This document shows, one piece after another, positions 21,500-32,658 of a stretch of DNA of 64,000 bases. Numbering within the stretch: position 1 is the first letter of the stretch; each line of letters starts with the position of its first letter. The stretch lies in assembly GCF_932294415.1 (NCBI RefSeq), contig NC_065538.1, positions 13,894,330 to 13,958,329 on the forward strand. The letters are read 5' to 3'. The notes beneath the pieces are model-generated. The model was not told where the DNA came from. It saw only the letters and a program-made list of their open reading frames with translations, and made no database searches. The DNA comes from Quercus robur (lineage: Eukaryota; Streptophyta; Magnoliopsida; Fagales; Fagaceae). A program made the position numbers and the translations under genes.

Positions 21500-24400
21500 A
21501 TGAACACCAAGAAACATAATGCACGTGCACCCCCATCACCCTCTCAACTTCCAAATACGATGTTGATGATCAATCACCCACCATCACAAAAGAAGTGTGT
21601 GACACTATGATTGAATTCTACGATGAGAACAACATAAATATTCTACGATGAGAAGCCTTGAATCTTGCCAAGGCCACCGTATCCCACCACCCAAACTCCG
21701 CGCTTGCTCTCGGCGCCCTTAGCTGCTGTCACTTAAAACTCGGGTTTATAGCCAGAAAAGACTACCATTCCCAATAAAAGAAAAAAGATTCTCTCTTTCC
21801 CCGTAAGCCTTGAATCTTGCCAAGGCCACAGTATTGGACGTGTTGTCTTTGCAGCGAGAGGTTTTTCGAAGTCAAATTGAATGCGGATCATATGAAGAGT
21901 GTGCATTTAGGGACTTTATCCGATGAGTTACGATCTGTAGAGGCAGAAATTGTATTAGATTCAGTCCATGACATCGGTGAATCAAGAAAATGGAGACCCG
22001 TGGACGTGGTTGCCGCTAAGAAAATGATGGAAGATTTGTCAAGAAACAAGTGTGAAGATGAAGGCCTAAATGAGTCTGAAATTTTCATGTTCCAGGAGGA
22101 CTGGCCTTATTGCAAAGATAGAGGGCGTGCCGACATGATTAATAGAATTCGAGCAAGGTTACACATGTTCTTGGAGCTTAGATGTTTTGTTTCAAGTTAT
22201 TTTTCGAGGTTGATGGACCTCATAATGGAAATTCTGAAGAAGCGAATCCCGGAACAGCTGCTTGAGGAACATTGGATGAACCAGACGCTGCTCTCCACGT
22301 GCTTTCTTGACATCCCGGAGCTTAATCTTGTGTTCGAGTTCTTGGATGATCTCGACAATACTTGTGGGTTACAGAGTCTCTGCTTCAGTCTTGCGAAGGA
22401 TGGGGTCAGGGGTGAGCCTTGTTTTGCTAATCATGAGAAGGTCGTATTCAATGAGGACTTCTCTTGTGTAGTTTTGGACAAGAGAATGTTGCGTGGAGAG
22501 CTTGTTGTGCCAAATGATGGAGCTGTTGTTATTACTTCTAGTGCTGATGAGGAAACCGAATTAAATGATGATGAATGTAAAGATGATATTGTGGATTGGT
22601 TATTGAAGGGGGTTACTAATATTGGGGAGCAATTGAAGCAGTGGACAAATTTGAGAGAAACCAGTAGAAGTCAAGGGAAAGAGTTTTTCAAAATCTATGA
22701 GGCTGAATTTCATCGGATGCAGAACATTTGTGAGAAAAAAAATACAGTATTTGAGAGACATTAAGGTATGGCAGAATTTGGAGAGTTTGTGTGTTGAAGA
22801 AGATAAGAGACGAGAAGAGATGTCAGGGTACAAATCATTGAGTTACGAGTATCTCTTGTTAGAGAGGCATAGGCACATTCAGAGGACAAATGATGATATT
22901 TTCGAGTTGGATATCATATGGAATATTTTGAGAAAACCTGTGGACAATGAAATAAAACTGGGGATCAAAAAGCAGATTGATGAAATAGTTGAAAAGGTAT
23001 GATATAGCCAAATTTAAGAACAGGGCAAATTTTCCAAGTTGTTTAATCTGAAATTCAAAGTCTCTCTTTGTAGTGTTTGTGTTTGATATTAAATATCTTT
23101 CTTGATGAATTGTTATATTCCAAAGGATGATTGAATTTCATAATGTTTGTTGTTGCAGCTTTACAAATTTGATGCTATAATCAGGACAACAACTACTGCT
23201 ATGCAGCAGACAGGGAAGAAAATTGATATGGTAACTGCTTATCACTACCGATCAATTATGGTGCCCCTGCTGAAGTCATTTATGCGGGTTTGTGTTGGAT
23301 TCTCTGTGCTGTTTTGCTGAAGGTTTTCATTTATCTACCTTCTTACCGGATATGATTTGATGTTTTTGGTGTAATATTCTCCATCAATAGGCACAAATGG
23401 AAGATCTGGCTAACAAGGATGCAGAAAAGAAGTCTAAGGCTGCAGAAGCAGCATTGTTATCAGAACTTGATCTTAATGACAAGAAAAACTCTGACAAAGG
23501 AGGAGGTAATGCAAGACAAGGACAGGAAAAATCCAAGGACGAAAAGAAGAAAAAAGATCACAGGAAGTCAGAAGAATTAAAAGTAGTTATTGTTCTGTTT
23601 CGTTTTTATGGTAATTGCAGTTGTCTAAAGCTAGCCAAGTATAAATTAATATGAATAAATGGAGAAAGGGCAGGAACTAAAAAGCATCTAAACATGTTAA
23701 ATATTAACATAATAGGCAGAAATTGGACTAATATACTTTAATTGGATGCATAAGACTTAAGATATGGAGGAGCTAGAGTTAAAAGTTGAAACAAAACTGG
23801 AAGATACTAAAAGAAATGGGTATTTCAGATGTAGAGTAGCCAAGTTAGGAAAATGTGGATCAAGTTTATTAGAATAGCAGTAATTTAGGATATGAACTGT
23901 GAAAGAGTCATAAATTGAGTAATCTAATGCATATGACATACGTTAGACATTGAACAAACACACATTGAAACAGATTATCACAGCAGCTAGATAACTGCAT
24001 AATTAAACAGACATTTAACAATATTTAATATTTTTTTCTTTAATAAGGAATGGAATAATTGGATGACTAATAAATTAAGAAATAGGAAAGCTCCTGAGAT
24101 TGGGTTTAATTAAATTTGATAAAACGCATACTTGTTTGAAATAGAAATAAAGAAAAAAAAGATATAGATCAGCAGGGAGTTCCCGGTTCCCACAAAACAA
24201 AGAGAATCGATTATACAAACTAACATCCCAAAAATATCAATTTTCTATTGTAGGCAACTGCATGTAGTGAGGAGAAGCAGGAAAATTTGGAGCAAATGTA
24301 AGTCCTTTTGTTTGTTATTAGTTTAACATTCTCATTGACTAAAACACATGTAAATTGTGTGAATATGTGGCCATATGTGCTCCCAATCTCTAGGCTGAAA

Positions 24401-24759
24401 TAAAGTTCATTGTGTTTTACTTCAGTTCCTTTCATGCTGCACATGGTGGAGATGATCCTCCTAATCCTGAGATTGTTGGTCCTGTAACCACTGATGAATT
24501 GGAGCAAGAGGAACGGAAACTTACACCTGAGGAGGAGAAAGAGCAAAGAATGCTTGAAGAGCATTTGGAGTATCAGAGGCAGATTGAGAATGAGGCCAAA
24601 CAAAAGCGCCTTGCTGAGCTAAATAAAGCTGGAAGCAGTGCAGGAAATATGGAAAAAATGTCCCTTAGACGCATCAACTTTGATGACTTTCACTGGAAAT
24701 ATTTTTATCAAGCTCAGGGTGTCAAATTGGATGAGAGAGTAGCACCCAAGAGAACTTGA
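21500..24759 (+). pseudogene. DUF627/C2H2/DUF629 family, tandem copy 2 (N-terminal deletion, frameshift)
   Basis: The start region aligns with copy 1 at its Pro/Ser-rich end. Then about 0.7 kb coding for most of DUF627 is missing, and the finger begins at once after a short duplicated stretch (AAGCCTTGAATCTTGCC at 21652 and again at 21806). From 21836 the finger (CCLCSERFF) and DUF629 are intact up to an A8 run at 22734-22741, where one extra A shifts the frame. Exon borders match the other copies: first exon ends 22996, then 23159-23287, 23391-23582, 24254-24297, 24426-24759. The tail after KQKRLAE extends further than copy 4's (to VAPKRT). If spliced, the downstream exons are undamaged, so the lesions look recent. 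It lies just after the LINE/MULE stack. Confidence 0.8.
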
Positions 24760-26200
24760 ATCTGACTAGACCCATTTAGAAGTAATAAATTGTCTTGGAT
24801 GAAACACTATTGATATTTGTTGAAAAACTCTTGATGCATGTGATTAATCTTAGTTGGAATTTTCCCCTTTCAATCTTAGTTTGCACTGTGTTCAGTTCTC
24901 TAACACCCATGCGACTGGCAGCAGATAGGAAAGAGAGTCCGGTAATGGAGGTTGGAAATCTTTAACAGAATGGGACACATACTGTCATTTCTCTCTGAGA
25001 GGTACCATGAGCTTGCTTTAATATGCTATTGCCTTCTTCTTTCTTAATGATGAAACATTAAGAAGAGTACTACCACGTCCAAGTGTCCAGTAAATTTGTG
25101 TCTCAATGTACTTCTTCAGGAACATTTGACCCATGAAACATACCACCTTTGCAGATTAACATAATAATTCAATCGCTTAATAGTTTTGTTTATGTTTGCA
25201 AATGAAATGTGCATATGTGAATGATTTATGGCAACTGTGACACAAATTTGTGTTTGGTCAGTGGTTGCTGTACCATTGACCATTGTTATATATTGTCAAC
25301 ATACGAGAGGAAAAATAAGGGAAACTGGAAGACAAATCCATGAAGAAAATTTCATGACATAGATACTGTTCTTAGTAACTGGAATTGATAATCACCAAAT
25401 AGAAAGCATAACAAATTAATGCAAAATGAAGATGCATATTCTGATGAATAAATTGTTTGTGATCAAAATGTCATCTAAACCTTTCTTCAACATCAATCCT
25501 TTAATTTTGAAAGTAGTTGTCTAGTAGTCCATATTTCTTAACAAAGCAATCCACTTAGAATTGTCAGAATCTTCTTCCCAATCTAAATTCTCAACCTTTC
25601 CAATGGAAAATTGCCAGCAACCCATCTAAAATGGTACAAATAATTGTAAAAAAGAAATATGAGAAAGAGAGAGAGAGAGGATCAATAACACATGTCTAAT
25701 AATTTTCTGGACCATGACGGTATTGTCAGGTTTTTTACTGCAGGAAAATCATGCAGAAATCTTTCAACCAAATTGACTAAACTCATTGATGATATATATA
25801 GTTATTTTTGCCTCAACTTTTTGAGATTATTTAGCAAGGAAAATTTGTTTTCGTTGAATCCATCTAGGAGAATGCCATTGCATAAGAAGGGGGAAAAACG
25901 CCACAAAGTTAAGGATATAGGTATATTTATAACAATTTATAAAATTTAAACTAGAAGGGAGAATTGTTAACTTGGAGTAATTACCCAAGTTCAAACCCTC
26001 AAAATTTTTAAACTTTCCAACAAGTTCCATCATGGAGAATGCAGAAATTGGAAGGTCTCACATTTACCAAAGAGCAATATTTTGTAGTTTTCTTTCCCCT
26101 GGTTGTAGTTTGGCCTCTAAATTATTTTTAAGTGATGGATTGTTTTGTGGCCATGGCACAAAGGCTATTATGAATGAGTTAAATTATTTGATATTAATTC

Positions 26201-26219
26201 TTTTTTTTTTTATAAGCAT
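26201..26219 (-). mobile_element. 19-bp poly(A) micro-insertion with 15-bp duplication
   Basis: On the minus strand the insert is ATGCTTATA followed by A residues. It is bracketed by perfect copies of ATTTGATATTAATTC (26186-26200, 26220-26234). Confidence 0.7.
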
Positions 26220-26879
26220 ATTTGATATTAATTCTTAAAACTAAAAGTATTAGTCTGCTTTTTGGCATTTGAGAATGAAGTATGCCATTTTAGATATCAC
26301 CAACCTTACCAATCCATTTAATTAAATGAAATTTTTTATTATAATGATAGGGCTTATCTATATCAGAGATTTAAAATCCGTATTAGTAACATTAAACTTG
26401 TACATAAAGCGGATACATGAACAAAGGGATGAAAGGAAAATTAGACCAAACAGATCTTCAGATTTCAAATGATTTTAACATTTGGCCACTCCAGTCTAGT
26501 TCGCCCATTTCAGTCCATTAGGTCCAGTTTGGTTCATTCTCAACGTAATGTTGATAGGTTCTTGATAAAATTACACTTTTCTTATATTATTAAGATCTTA
26601 TTTCTAATATAGGAGATGGATTAACTTATATCTACTTCCTCTTTATGTCATTCAAAAAGTATAAAGGATGAATCGTTTGTAAGGAGTACTAGAAACAAAT
26701 TTCAACCACACATTACATTATTACCAAAATATCTTGCCTTATATATATATATACCAAGAGAAAGTTCTTATTGTCTCCTTCAGTGAAAATTGACAAAGAT
26801 TATATGCTTGATCTAAGTAATATAAGAAAAATAATGTCTTTAAAAGGTAAAAGGGCATCGTTTGTTAACAATATAACTC

Positions 26880-26904
26880 TTTTTTTTTTTTTTTTGAGAA
26901 GCAC
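26880..26904 (-). mobile_element. 25-bp poly(A) micro-insertion with 16-bp duplication
   Basis: On the minus strand the insert is GTGCTTCTC followed by an A run. It is bracketed by perfect copies of GTTAACAATATAACTC (26864-26879, 26905-26920). The GTGCTTCTC end resembles the neighbouring micro-insert at 26201. Confidence 0.7.
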
Positions 26905-27699
26905 GTTAACAATATAACTCGAGGCTTCTTCATGTAGCAGCTGTTGGATTGGCTTCTTGGTGAAAGGCATTCCCTACTTCTTGGACGGGCTGAGCTTAAA
27001 ACATTCGTAGATATGCATGCATATAAGGTTAGTGTGTCTGATATTCATTCAGCTTGTATCAATTGCAAATTATGTGCAATTCATGAAGTGTCAAGGAAAT
27101 TGATAATGATCAGAAAATAACATGACTTTGAGATGTCTTGAAAACACTTTCTTTAAGATGATAATTACTCTGTTCGAAAGAGTTTTTGAATTAAGATCAA
27201 TTTACCTTTAAGATACAACAAAGTCACCAATTGTAAAAGGCAATTCTGAAGTTTCTTTTAAAGAGTGTTTCTTAGAAAATTGTGTATTTGACTATGATTC
27301 ATCCGGCCCTTAATTTACTCTTAATTAGTACCTTTTTCATAATAATTTATAACCTTTTAGAAATATCCCTTAAATTTTTTTTTTTACTCTCTTTCTGTTT
27401 CAGAAAATAACTTACCACGTCTTTTTAAGATAATTTTTTTTAATGAAATCGTGTATCTAACTAGGATTTTTTTTAACATAATAATTCATAACACTTTTGA
27501 ATATTATTAATTTTCAATATAATTCATAACCCACTCATCAAATTAAGTCCACCAAATAAAAACCCATATACATAATCACAAGAATATCACCCAAAAAGCT
27601 CATAAATCACATGAATATCATTTCTAAAGTTTAGATAAAGAGAACCTCTAGCAAAAGCATAAAAAACCCACCAAAAAGATTAGAAATTTTTATCTCAAA

Positions 27700-28029
27700 T
27701 AAAATGGATGAAGATGTTTAGAGATTCCTAAGGATTTTTCCGATGATCTTGCCGAAAAAATGACGGTGGAGATGGTGGTAGGTAGTGTGGTACCGGTGGG
27801 GAAGTGTGAGGGAGTGAGAGAGCATTGTTTAGTGTGTTTGTGAGAAAAGAGAAGAAAAGAGAGCAGAGTGAGGTATGGCTGGCCAAAGAGAAGAGAGTGA
27901 GATATTTTGTAAGGATATGTGGTGGGGAACAAACGGGTAGGTGGGCATGTGTGACTCCATAAAACCTGATCCCTTTTTTTTTCCTTCTTTTTTTCTTTTT
28001 CATTTTTTACAATGGGCTGGGGCATTACA
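27700..28029 (-). mobile_element. LTR-like fragment of a TGTAA(C/T)(A/G)CCCC family
   Basis: Read on the minus strand it starts TGTAATGCCCCAGCCC, then passes through pyrimidine-rich sequence with TCTCACTC and CTCTCTCACTCCCTC blocks. The unrelated-locus insertion at 50282 starts TGTAACACCCC and has a similar CTCTCACTCCCTCACC leader. No coding domain. Both boundaries other than the start are uncertain. Confidence 0.4.
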
Positions 28030-28464
28030 AGCATTTTTATATAAATGAATTCCAAGACATGATTTGTGTATAACATGAATTCTATGAATTTAAGTTTTTC
28101 TTTAGAGATATCCAATTTGATATATAGAACTAAAAGACATGATTTCTATATAATATAATATAAATAAGATTGTATGTTTGCCATAAAGGTAGATGTTTGA
28201 TATCCAAACTCATATGTGAACTAAAATAGTTTTTATAAAAGATGATTTCAATCTAAAATGAATACTATTTAATATTATTACTTTCCCACAACAAAATTCG
28301 AAGAAAATTATTAACAGTTCATATTATCACTATTGTATTATTGAATATAACTCTTTATTATCAGATCAAAACACTAATCGGTTTTTTGTGTAAGTAGGAA
28401 TTGAATCATTAGATCTCTTATGTTAGTTGTAAATTCATTTATGGATTGATCTTTTCTTGTTCAG

Positions 28465-28719
28465 ATGGGCATCTAATAATGGCTTTACTAGAATGTTTCT
28501 AGAATTATTTGGGACTCTTACAAAACTGAAAGACTTGTGTGCATCGATTTCCCTAGCATTACTATCATTTCAATATTAATTTGAGTTTTCTTTACATTAA
28601 GGTATTTAAAATATATTATGTTGACTGCACTTTATCTTTTACAGTTTACTTCAAGCTAAATCACTTAATGGAGGCCTAATCCCAAGTAGCTTTGGTGCTC
28701 TAACAAAGCTAGAGAACCT
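28465..28719 (+). pseudogene. Relic of a leucine-rich-repeat receptor kinase (two LRR exons)
   Basis: Two exon-like pieces, 28465-28536 (after TTGTTCAG, before GTGTGC) and 28645-28719 (after TTTTACAG, before GTAAGG), splice in frame. They give ASNNGFTRMFLELFGTLTK... and then ...LLQAKSLNGGLIPSSFGALTKLENL. One-repeat-per-exon structure of about 72 nt and the sequence resemble subfamily VIII LRR receptor kinases, whose usual text is close to ASDNGFTG and FQGTS. No kinase domain and no neighbouring LRR exons were found, so this is a fragment, not a gene. Confidence 0.6.
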
Positions 28720-28722
28720 GTA

Positions 28723-30149
28723 AGGCCTTAAAAACATGAGCTTCTATGTTTTTCTGTGTCTTTTGCATTGCTAACTGTTGCCATTAAAATTTTTTCCCCT
28801 AAAAAATCATTTCTTGCCTTCCATGTCACATCACATGTAGTTTTAAGGTGGGAGGCAGGGATTGGTCATAGAAGAGGAGAAGAATAAAAAAACACCTTAA
28901 TTTTCATCTGCTAAAAATAGCTGATTTTGAATTTGCTAGAGATCTTAATCTTTCATTCCACTTTGTATTGTTTTTTATATAGAAATGCCACATATTGCTT
29001 ATTAGATAGGAATTGATCTTAGTAAGGAAGACTAGTCTTGATTTCTTGGAGAACCAAACAAGATTGTCCATACTATGAGATTCTCTATGTTTTAGATATT
29101 GAGTTTGTTTTTTGTTTGAAGTTATTCCAGATTTGAACGTTAATTAATTGGGAGGAAATGGCCTTCATGCTTGGACCACTGGTAGATGCTCTTAACACAT
29201 GGTAGTTTGTCCCCTTGGATAATTGGTTTGCTTTAAATGAACAGGAAGTTAGGCTACTGTCTGATATATGCATGATAAGAATTCTTGGTAAATTAATTTG
29301 AATCTTGTCAATTGGATTCATTCCCTGTTTAATATTTATGCATAAAACTCTTGCTTCTCTCATTTTCTCTTACTTTTAATCTCCCAAAGCTCATTGCTAC
29401 AGAAGCATAACTCACCTTTATTACATATATAGGTGAAATCATACACAAATGCTATTGCTGATATACACATGTCCCTAGAATGTCTTTAGTGTTAAGGACT
29501 TTGGAACATAAAAATAGGTTTTATGTTAATGTTGTATGTGTTTTAACTAAGAGATGCACTACATCACAACATTTTTATAATATTTTCACAACAAATCATA
29601 AGTGGTTTGTTGTTATTAATTCAAATTTGAATCTAACACTAAAATTACTTTTTTACCCCAACAATAACAACAAGTAATAACCTGCCACTTAAAATTTGTT
29701 GTAAAAATATTGTGGACATATTATTTCTCTTTAACTTAACTTGAATGCTTGAACATAAAAAATTTGTGTGGTTTCATTTATTGGGCATTTAATATAATTA
29801 ATTATGAGTTGGTTTTTGATTAGTAGCTTTTATGTTTGCATTCATATGCTTATTTTTCATTTAATATAAAATTTGTGTTTTGGTATATATACTTTGTTAG
29901 AAAATAATCACATCATTTTACAAAGAATTTGAGATTAACATTTATAATTCTCATCTACTGTTTTTATTTTTCATTTAATAAAAAGCATAAATCATCAATT
30001 TTTTCGGCATGAGCCTACGACCGGTCCGTCCATAAAACCCAAAACTTTTATGGATTATTTAGCCCAAATAGAATGTGTATTCTCACCTAGTAAAGATATG
30101 GGTCATTAAGCGCAGGTACAATATGTGTACTTTCACCTAATAAAAATAT
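28723..30149. other. Intergenic with one MITE-like foldback
   Basis: AT-rich and no gene. At about 29559-29720 sequences near the two ends are inverted relatives of each other (ACAACAAAT...AAGTGG on the left against CCACTT...ATTTGTTGT on the right), as in a miniature inverted-repeat element. The borders are not sharp. Confidence 0.4.
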
Positions 30150-30197
30150 AGGTCAATTCCCTTTTTCCCTTTTTGGGCTTCCGGGCCTTTCTATCTC

Positions 30198-30233
<36 letters not shown>

Positions 30234-30296
30234 CAGTTCACCCATATCAGCTCCCTTCACAGAAGCAATTAGATTCAAACCACACTTCCCTCCAAA
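30150..30296 (+). promoter_or_regulatory. Promoter and 5'UTR of copy 3
   Basis: Carries the same ordered blocks as the copy 2 promoter: TTGGGCTTCCGGGCC, an (AT)n TATA region at 30199-30230, TTCACAGAAGCAATTAGATT, and CCCTCCAAAATGAA. It is intact in appearance, so the rearranged copy 3 downstream may still be transcribed. Confidence 0.5.
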
Positions 30297-30365
30297 ATGA
30301 AAACCAATACACCAACTTCCCCCTCTCAACCTCCACTGTCCAATAATCAAGAAACCCAAGAATTT

Positions 30366-30509
30366 GAGGACTCATTTGGTATATATGTTTAAGCCCATGT
30401 TTTCAATTTTTAAACAACATCATACATATTTTTACACACTTTTTCACCCACACATATTTCCAAAAAATACAAACAACGTTACTAGAACAATATTACCAAA
30501 CGGCCCCTA
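30366..30509. mobile_element. MITE-like element at the edge of the inverted duplication
   Basis: Begins GAGGACTCATTTGGTATA and ends TTACCAAACGGCCCCTAA. The ends are imperfect inverted repeats sharing the ATTTGGTA / TACCAAA core. The interior is AT-rich and non-coding. A similar foldback lies at 54409-54558. The target duplication is not clear. Confidence 0.45.
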
Positions 30510-30932
30510 AATCTTTAAAAACTACTTCTTTAGATCCATAGTCATTGTATGCCAGTAATTCTTGAATCGTGCCGTGTTATATGATGAGTGAGGTTTAAGA
30601 ATTTTGATTTTTTGCCTTGTTGTTATAGCTCTTTCTTGGATCTCTTCCTTTCTTTCTTGCCATTCTTGAATCTCATGCTTTACAGTTGCCAAATACATGG
30701 CATCTTGACTCTTCATAATTTTTCCTTTCAAAACCCGAAGTTCTTTCTTGGAGTCATCATTAATACCTATTGGGATCGATAGAGCGGAATTGCATGTTTC
30801 CAGCGCCTCACAGTAACAGGCTAATCTATAGAGGACTTTTGCATGGGTGATGAAGAAGGGGAGCGATGCAAGACAATTCATCATGGCAATGTTGGAGGAT
30901 TTCAGGGACTCTATTAAGTGTTCATGCATCAA
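30510..30932 (-). repeat. Left (antisense) arm of long inverted duplication
   Basis: On the minus strand it encodes AKVLYRLACYCEALETCN, GINDDSKKELRVLKGK, EWQERKEEIQERAITTR and FKNYWHTMTMDLKK, that is DUF627 coding sequence. It pairs with 31056-31451 at about 92% identity by eye, with one 27-nt gap and a few small indels. It is transcribed antisense from the copy 3 promoter. Confidence 0.9.
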
Positions 30933-31055
30933 GTCCTCAACAGTCATATAGATGGAGCACAGGGCATTGTGAGCAAGAGCAAAGCTAGAGTCATATAGAT
31001 GGAGCATAAGGCATTGTGAGCAAGAGCGAAGCTTGGGTTGTGGGATAGGGTGGCC
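30933..31055 (+). repeat. Hairpin spacer with a 47-bp tandem duplication
   Basis: TCATATAGATGGAGCA(C/T)A...GGCATTGTGAGCAAGAGC occurs twice head to tail (30945-30991 and 30992-31038). It forms the loop between the two arms. Confidence 0.8.
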
Positions 31056-31451
31056 TTGATGCATGAACACTTAATAGAGTCCCACGAATTGTCTTGGGTC
31101 GCTCCCCTTCTCCATCACCCATGCAAAAGTCCTCTATAGATTAGCTCGTTACAGTGAGGCGCTGGAAACCTGCAATTCTGCTCTATCGATCCCAACGGGT
31201 ATTAATGATGACTCCAAGAAAAAACTTTGGGTTCTAAAAGGCAAAATTATGAAGAGACAAGATGTCATGTATTTGACAACTATAAAGCATGAGATTAAGA
31301 ACGGCAAGAAAGAAAGGAAGAGGTCCAAGAAAGAGCTATAACAAGGAAAAAAATCAAAATTCTTAAACCTCACTCATCATACAACACGGTGCGATTCAAG
31401 AATTACTGGCATACAATGACTATGGATCTAAAGAAGCAGTTTTTGAAGATT
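31056..31451 (+). repeat. Right (sense) arm of long inverted duplication
   Basis: Sense orientation of the same DUF627 segment. It continues without a break into the rest of copy 3 (QFLKIQMAYLKCHFEND), so this arm is the original and the left arm the added copy. It carries small indels that break the frame. Confidence 0.9.
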
Positions 31452-31806
31452 CAAATGGCGTATCTTAAATGCCATTTTGAGAATGACAGATCAGCAACAC
31501 ATGCCCTAGAGGGCTTAAAGGAGATTAAGATCTAGAAGGTGTGGCGTTGCTGGTGAAATTTCCATTCGATGTTTTACAGCGAAAATTTGATGATGCAGCA
31601 CATCCTCAAAATTTGTGAATAATCTGAGAAGTGGAGACCCGTGGACGTGGCTGCGGCGGTGAAAATAATGGAAGATTTGTCAAGAAACGAACAAGGAGAT
31701 CAAGGTCAATATATCTCAAAAGTTTTCATGAACCAAGCCGAATGGCCTTATTGCAATGATAGCAAGTGTGAAGAGATAATTAATAAAATTCAAGAAAAAT
31801 TACGTG

Positions 31807-31960
31807 TGTTAACGTGTATTAGGGTATGTGGGCTTTAGGCCCACCTTGTTTACTTGTACAACACACTTACTTGCACTACACACTCTGCCTCCTATATAAA
31901 GGCACATATGTATATTCTATTACTTGAGAAATACAATACAATCATTCAGTATCTCTAACA
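31807..31960 (+). repeat. Copia 5' LTR
   Basis: 154 bp, TGTTAACG...TCTAACA, with a TATA box (CTATATAAAGG) at about 31893. Confidence 0.95.
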
Positions 31961-32658
31961 TGGTATCAGAGCCACTGCTCTGACCTTTTCTTAGCAGTCT
32001 TGTCTTCATTAGTGAGACTTCCTTTCTTTTACTAACGCTTCCGCCATCACAACTGCCACCGCAACCTCTCGCCGTTGAACCTCCGACGTCATCCAGCTGT
32101 CGTCCTTGGGTTTCGGACCTGCAGCCGCCGTCGTTAAGGAGTTTCACACTGCACAGACCACTGCTCTTTGCATCACCGCTACGAATATTGCTTCGATTTC
32201 ATTTTTGAAGGTACCACTGAGATCGTCCTGCGCCGATCTACACACTCGTGGAAGCCTCACCGCCAACGGAGACCGCACGTGCCCCCACGCGTCGTTCAAA
32301 GCTGTTGTGATGCTGATCACGCACCACCACGCGCCGTAGTTTTCTTGCACGCACGTCCTATCTACGCCACGCGCCGCCACGCGCTCCCACGCACCGGAAC
32401 CTGATTTGCTGACGTCATCACCTCTGCCACGTCAGCCCTAGCTGCGTCAGCATCCATTGATCTTTTGACGTCATCGCCACGTCATCTTTTGACGTCATCT
32501 GCCTGACCGTTGACCGACCGTTGACTGTTGACTAGCAGTTGACCGTTGACTTTGATTGTTGACTTTTTCGGGGTTGATTTTTGCAGTCCAGGTGCTCCTT
32601 ACCCAGTTTTTCGCGTAGATTTCATTTTGCAGTCCATTTCTGCATATTTTGCTTCTAA

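Larger units (their letters stand above)
24760..27699. other. Intergenic, no gene seen
   Basis: AT-rich. It contains two very small poly(A) insertions listed separately and an (AT)n tract near 26740. No ORF with recognisable content. Confidence 0.5.

Noticed and set aside
21118-21610. ORFs in the copy 2 upstream region
   Set aside because: They overlap the promoter/5'UTR blocks shared with copy 3 and are not conserved as protein.
32106-32404. Overlapping ORFs on both strands at about 32.1-32.4 kb
   Set aside because: They lie in the GC-rich copia leader; no recognised domain and both strands are open by composition only.
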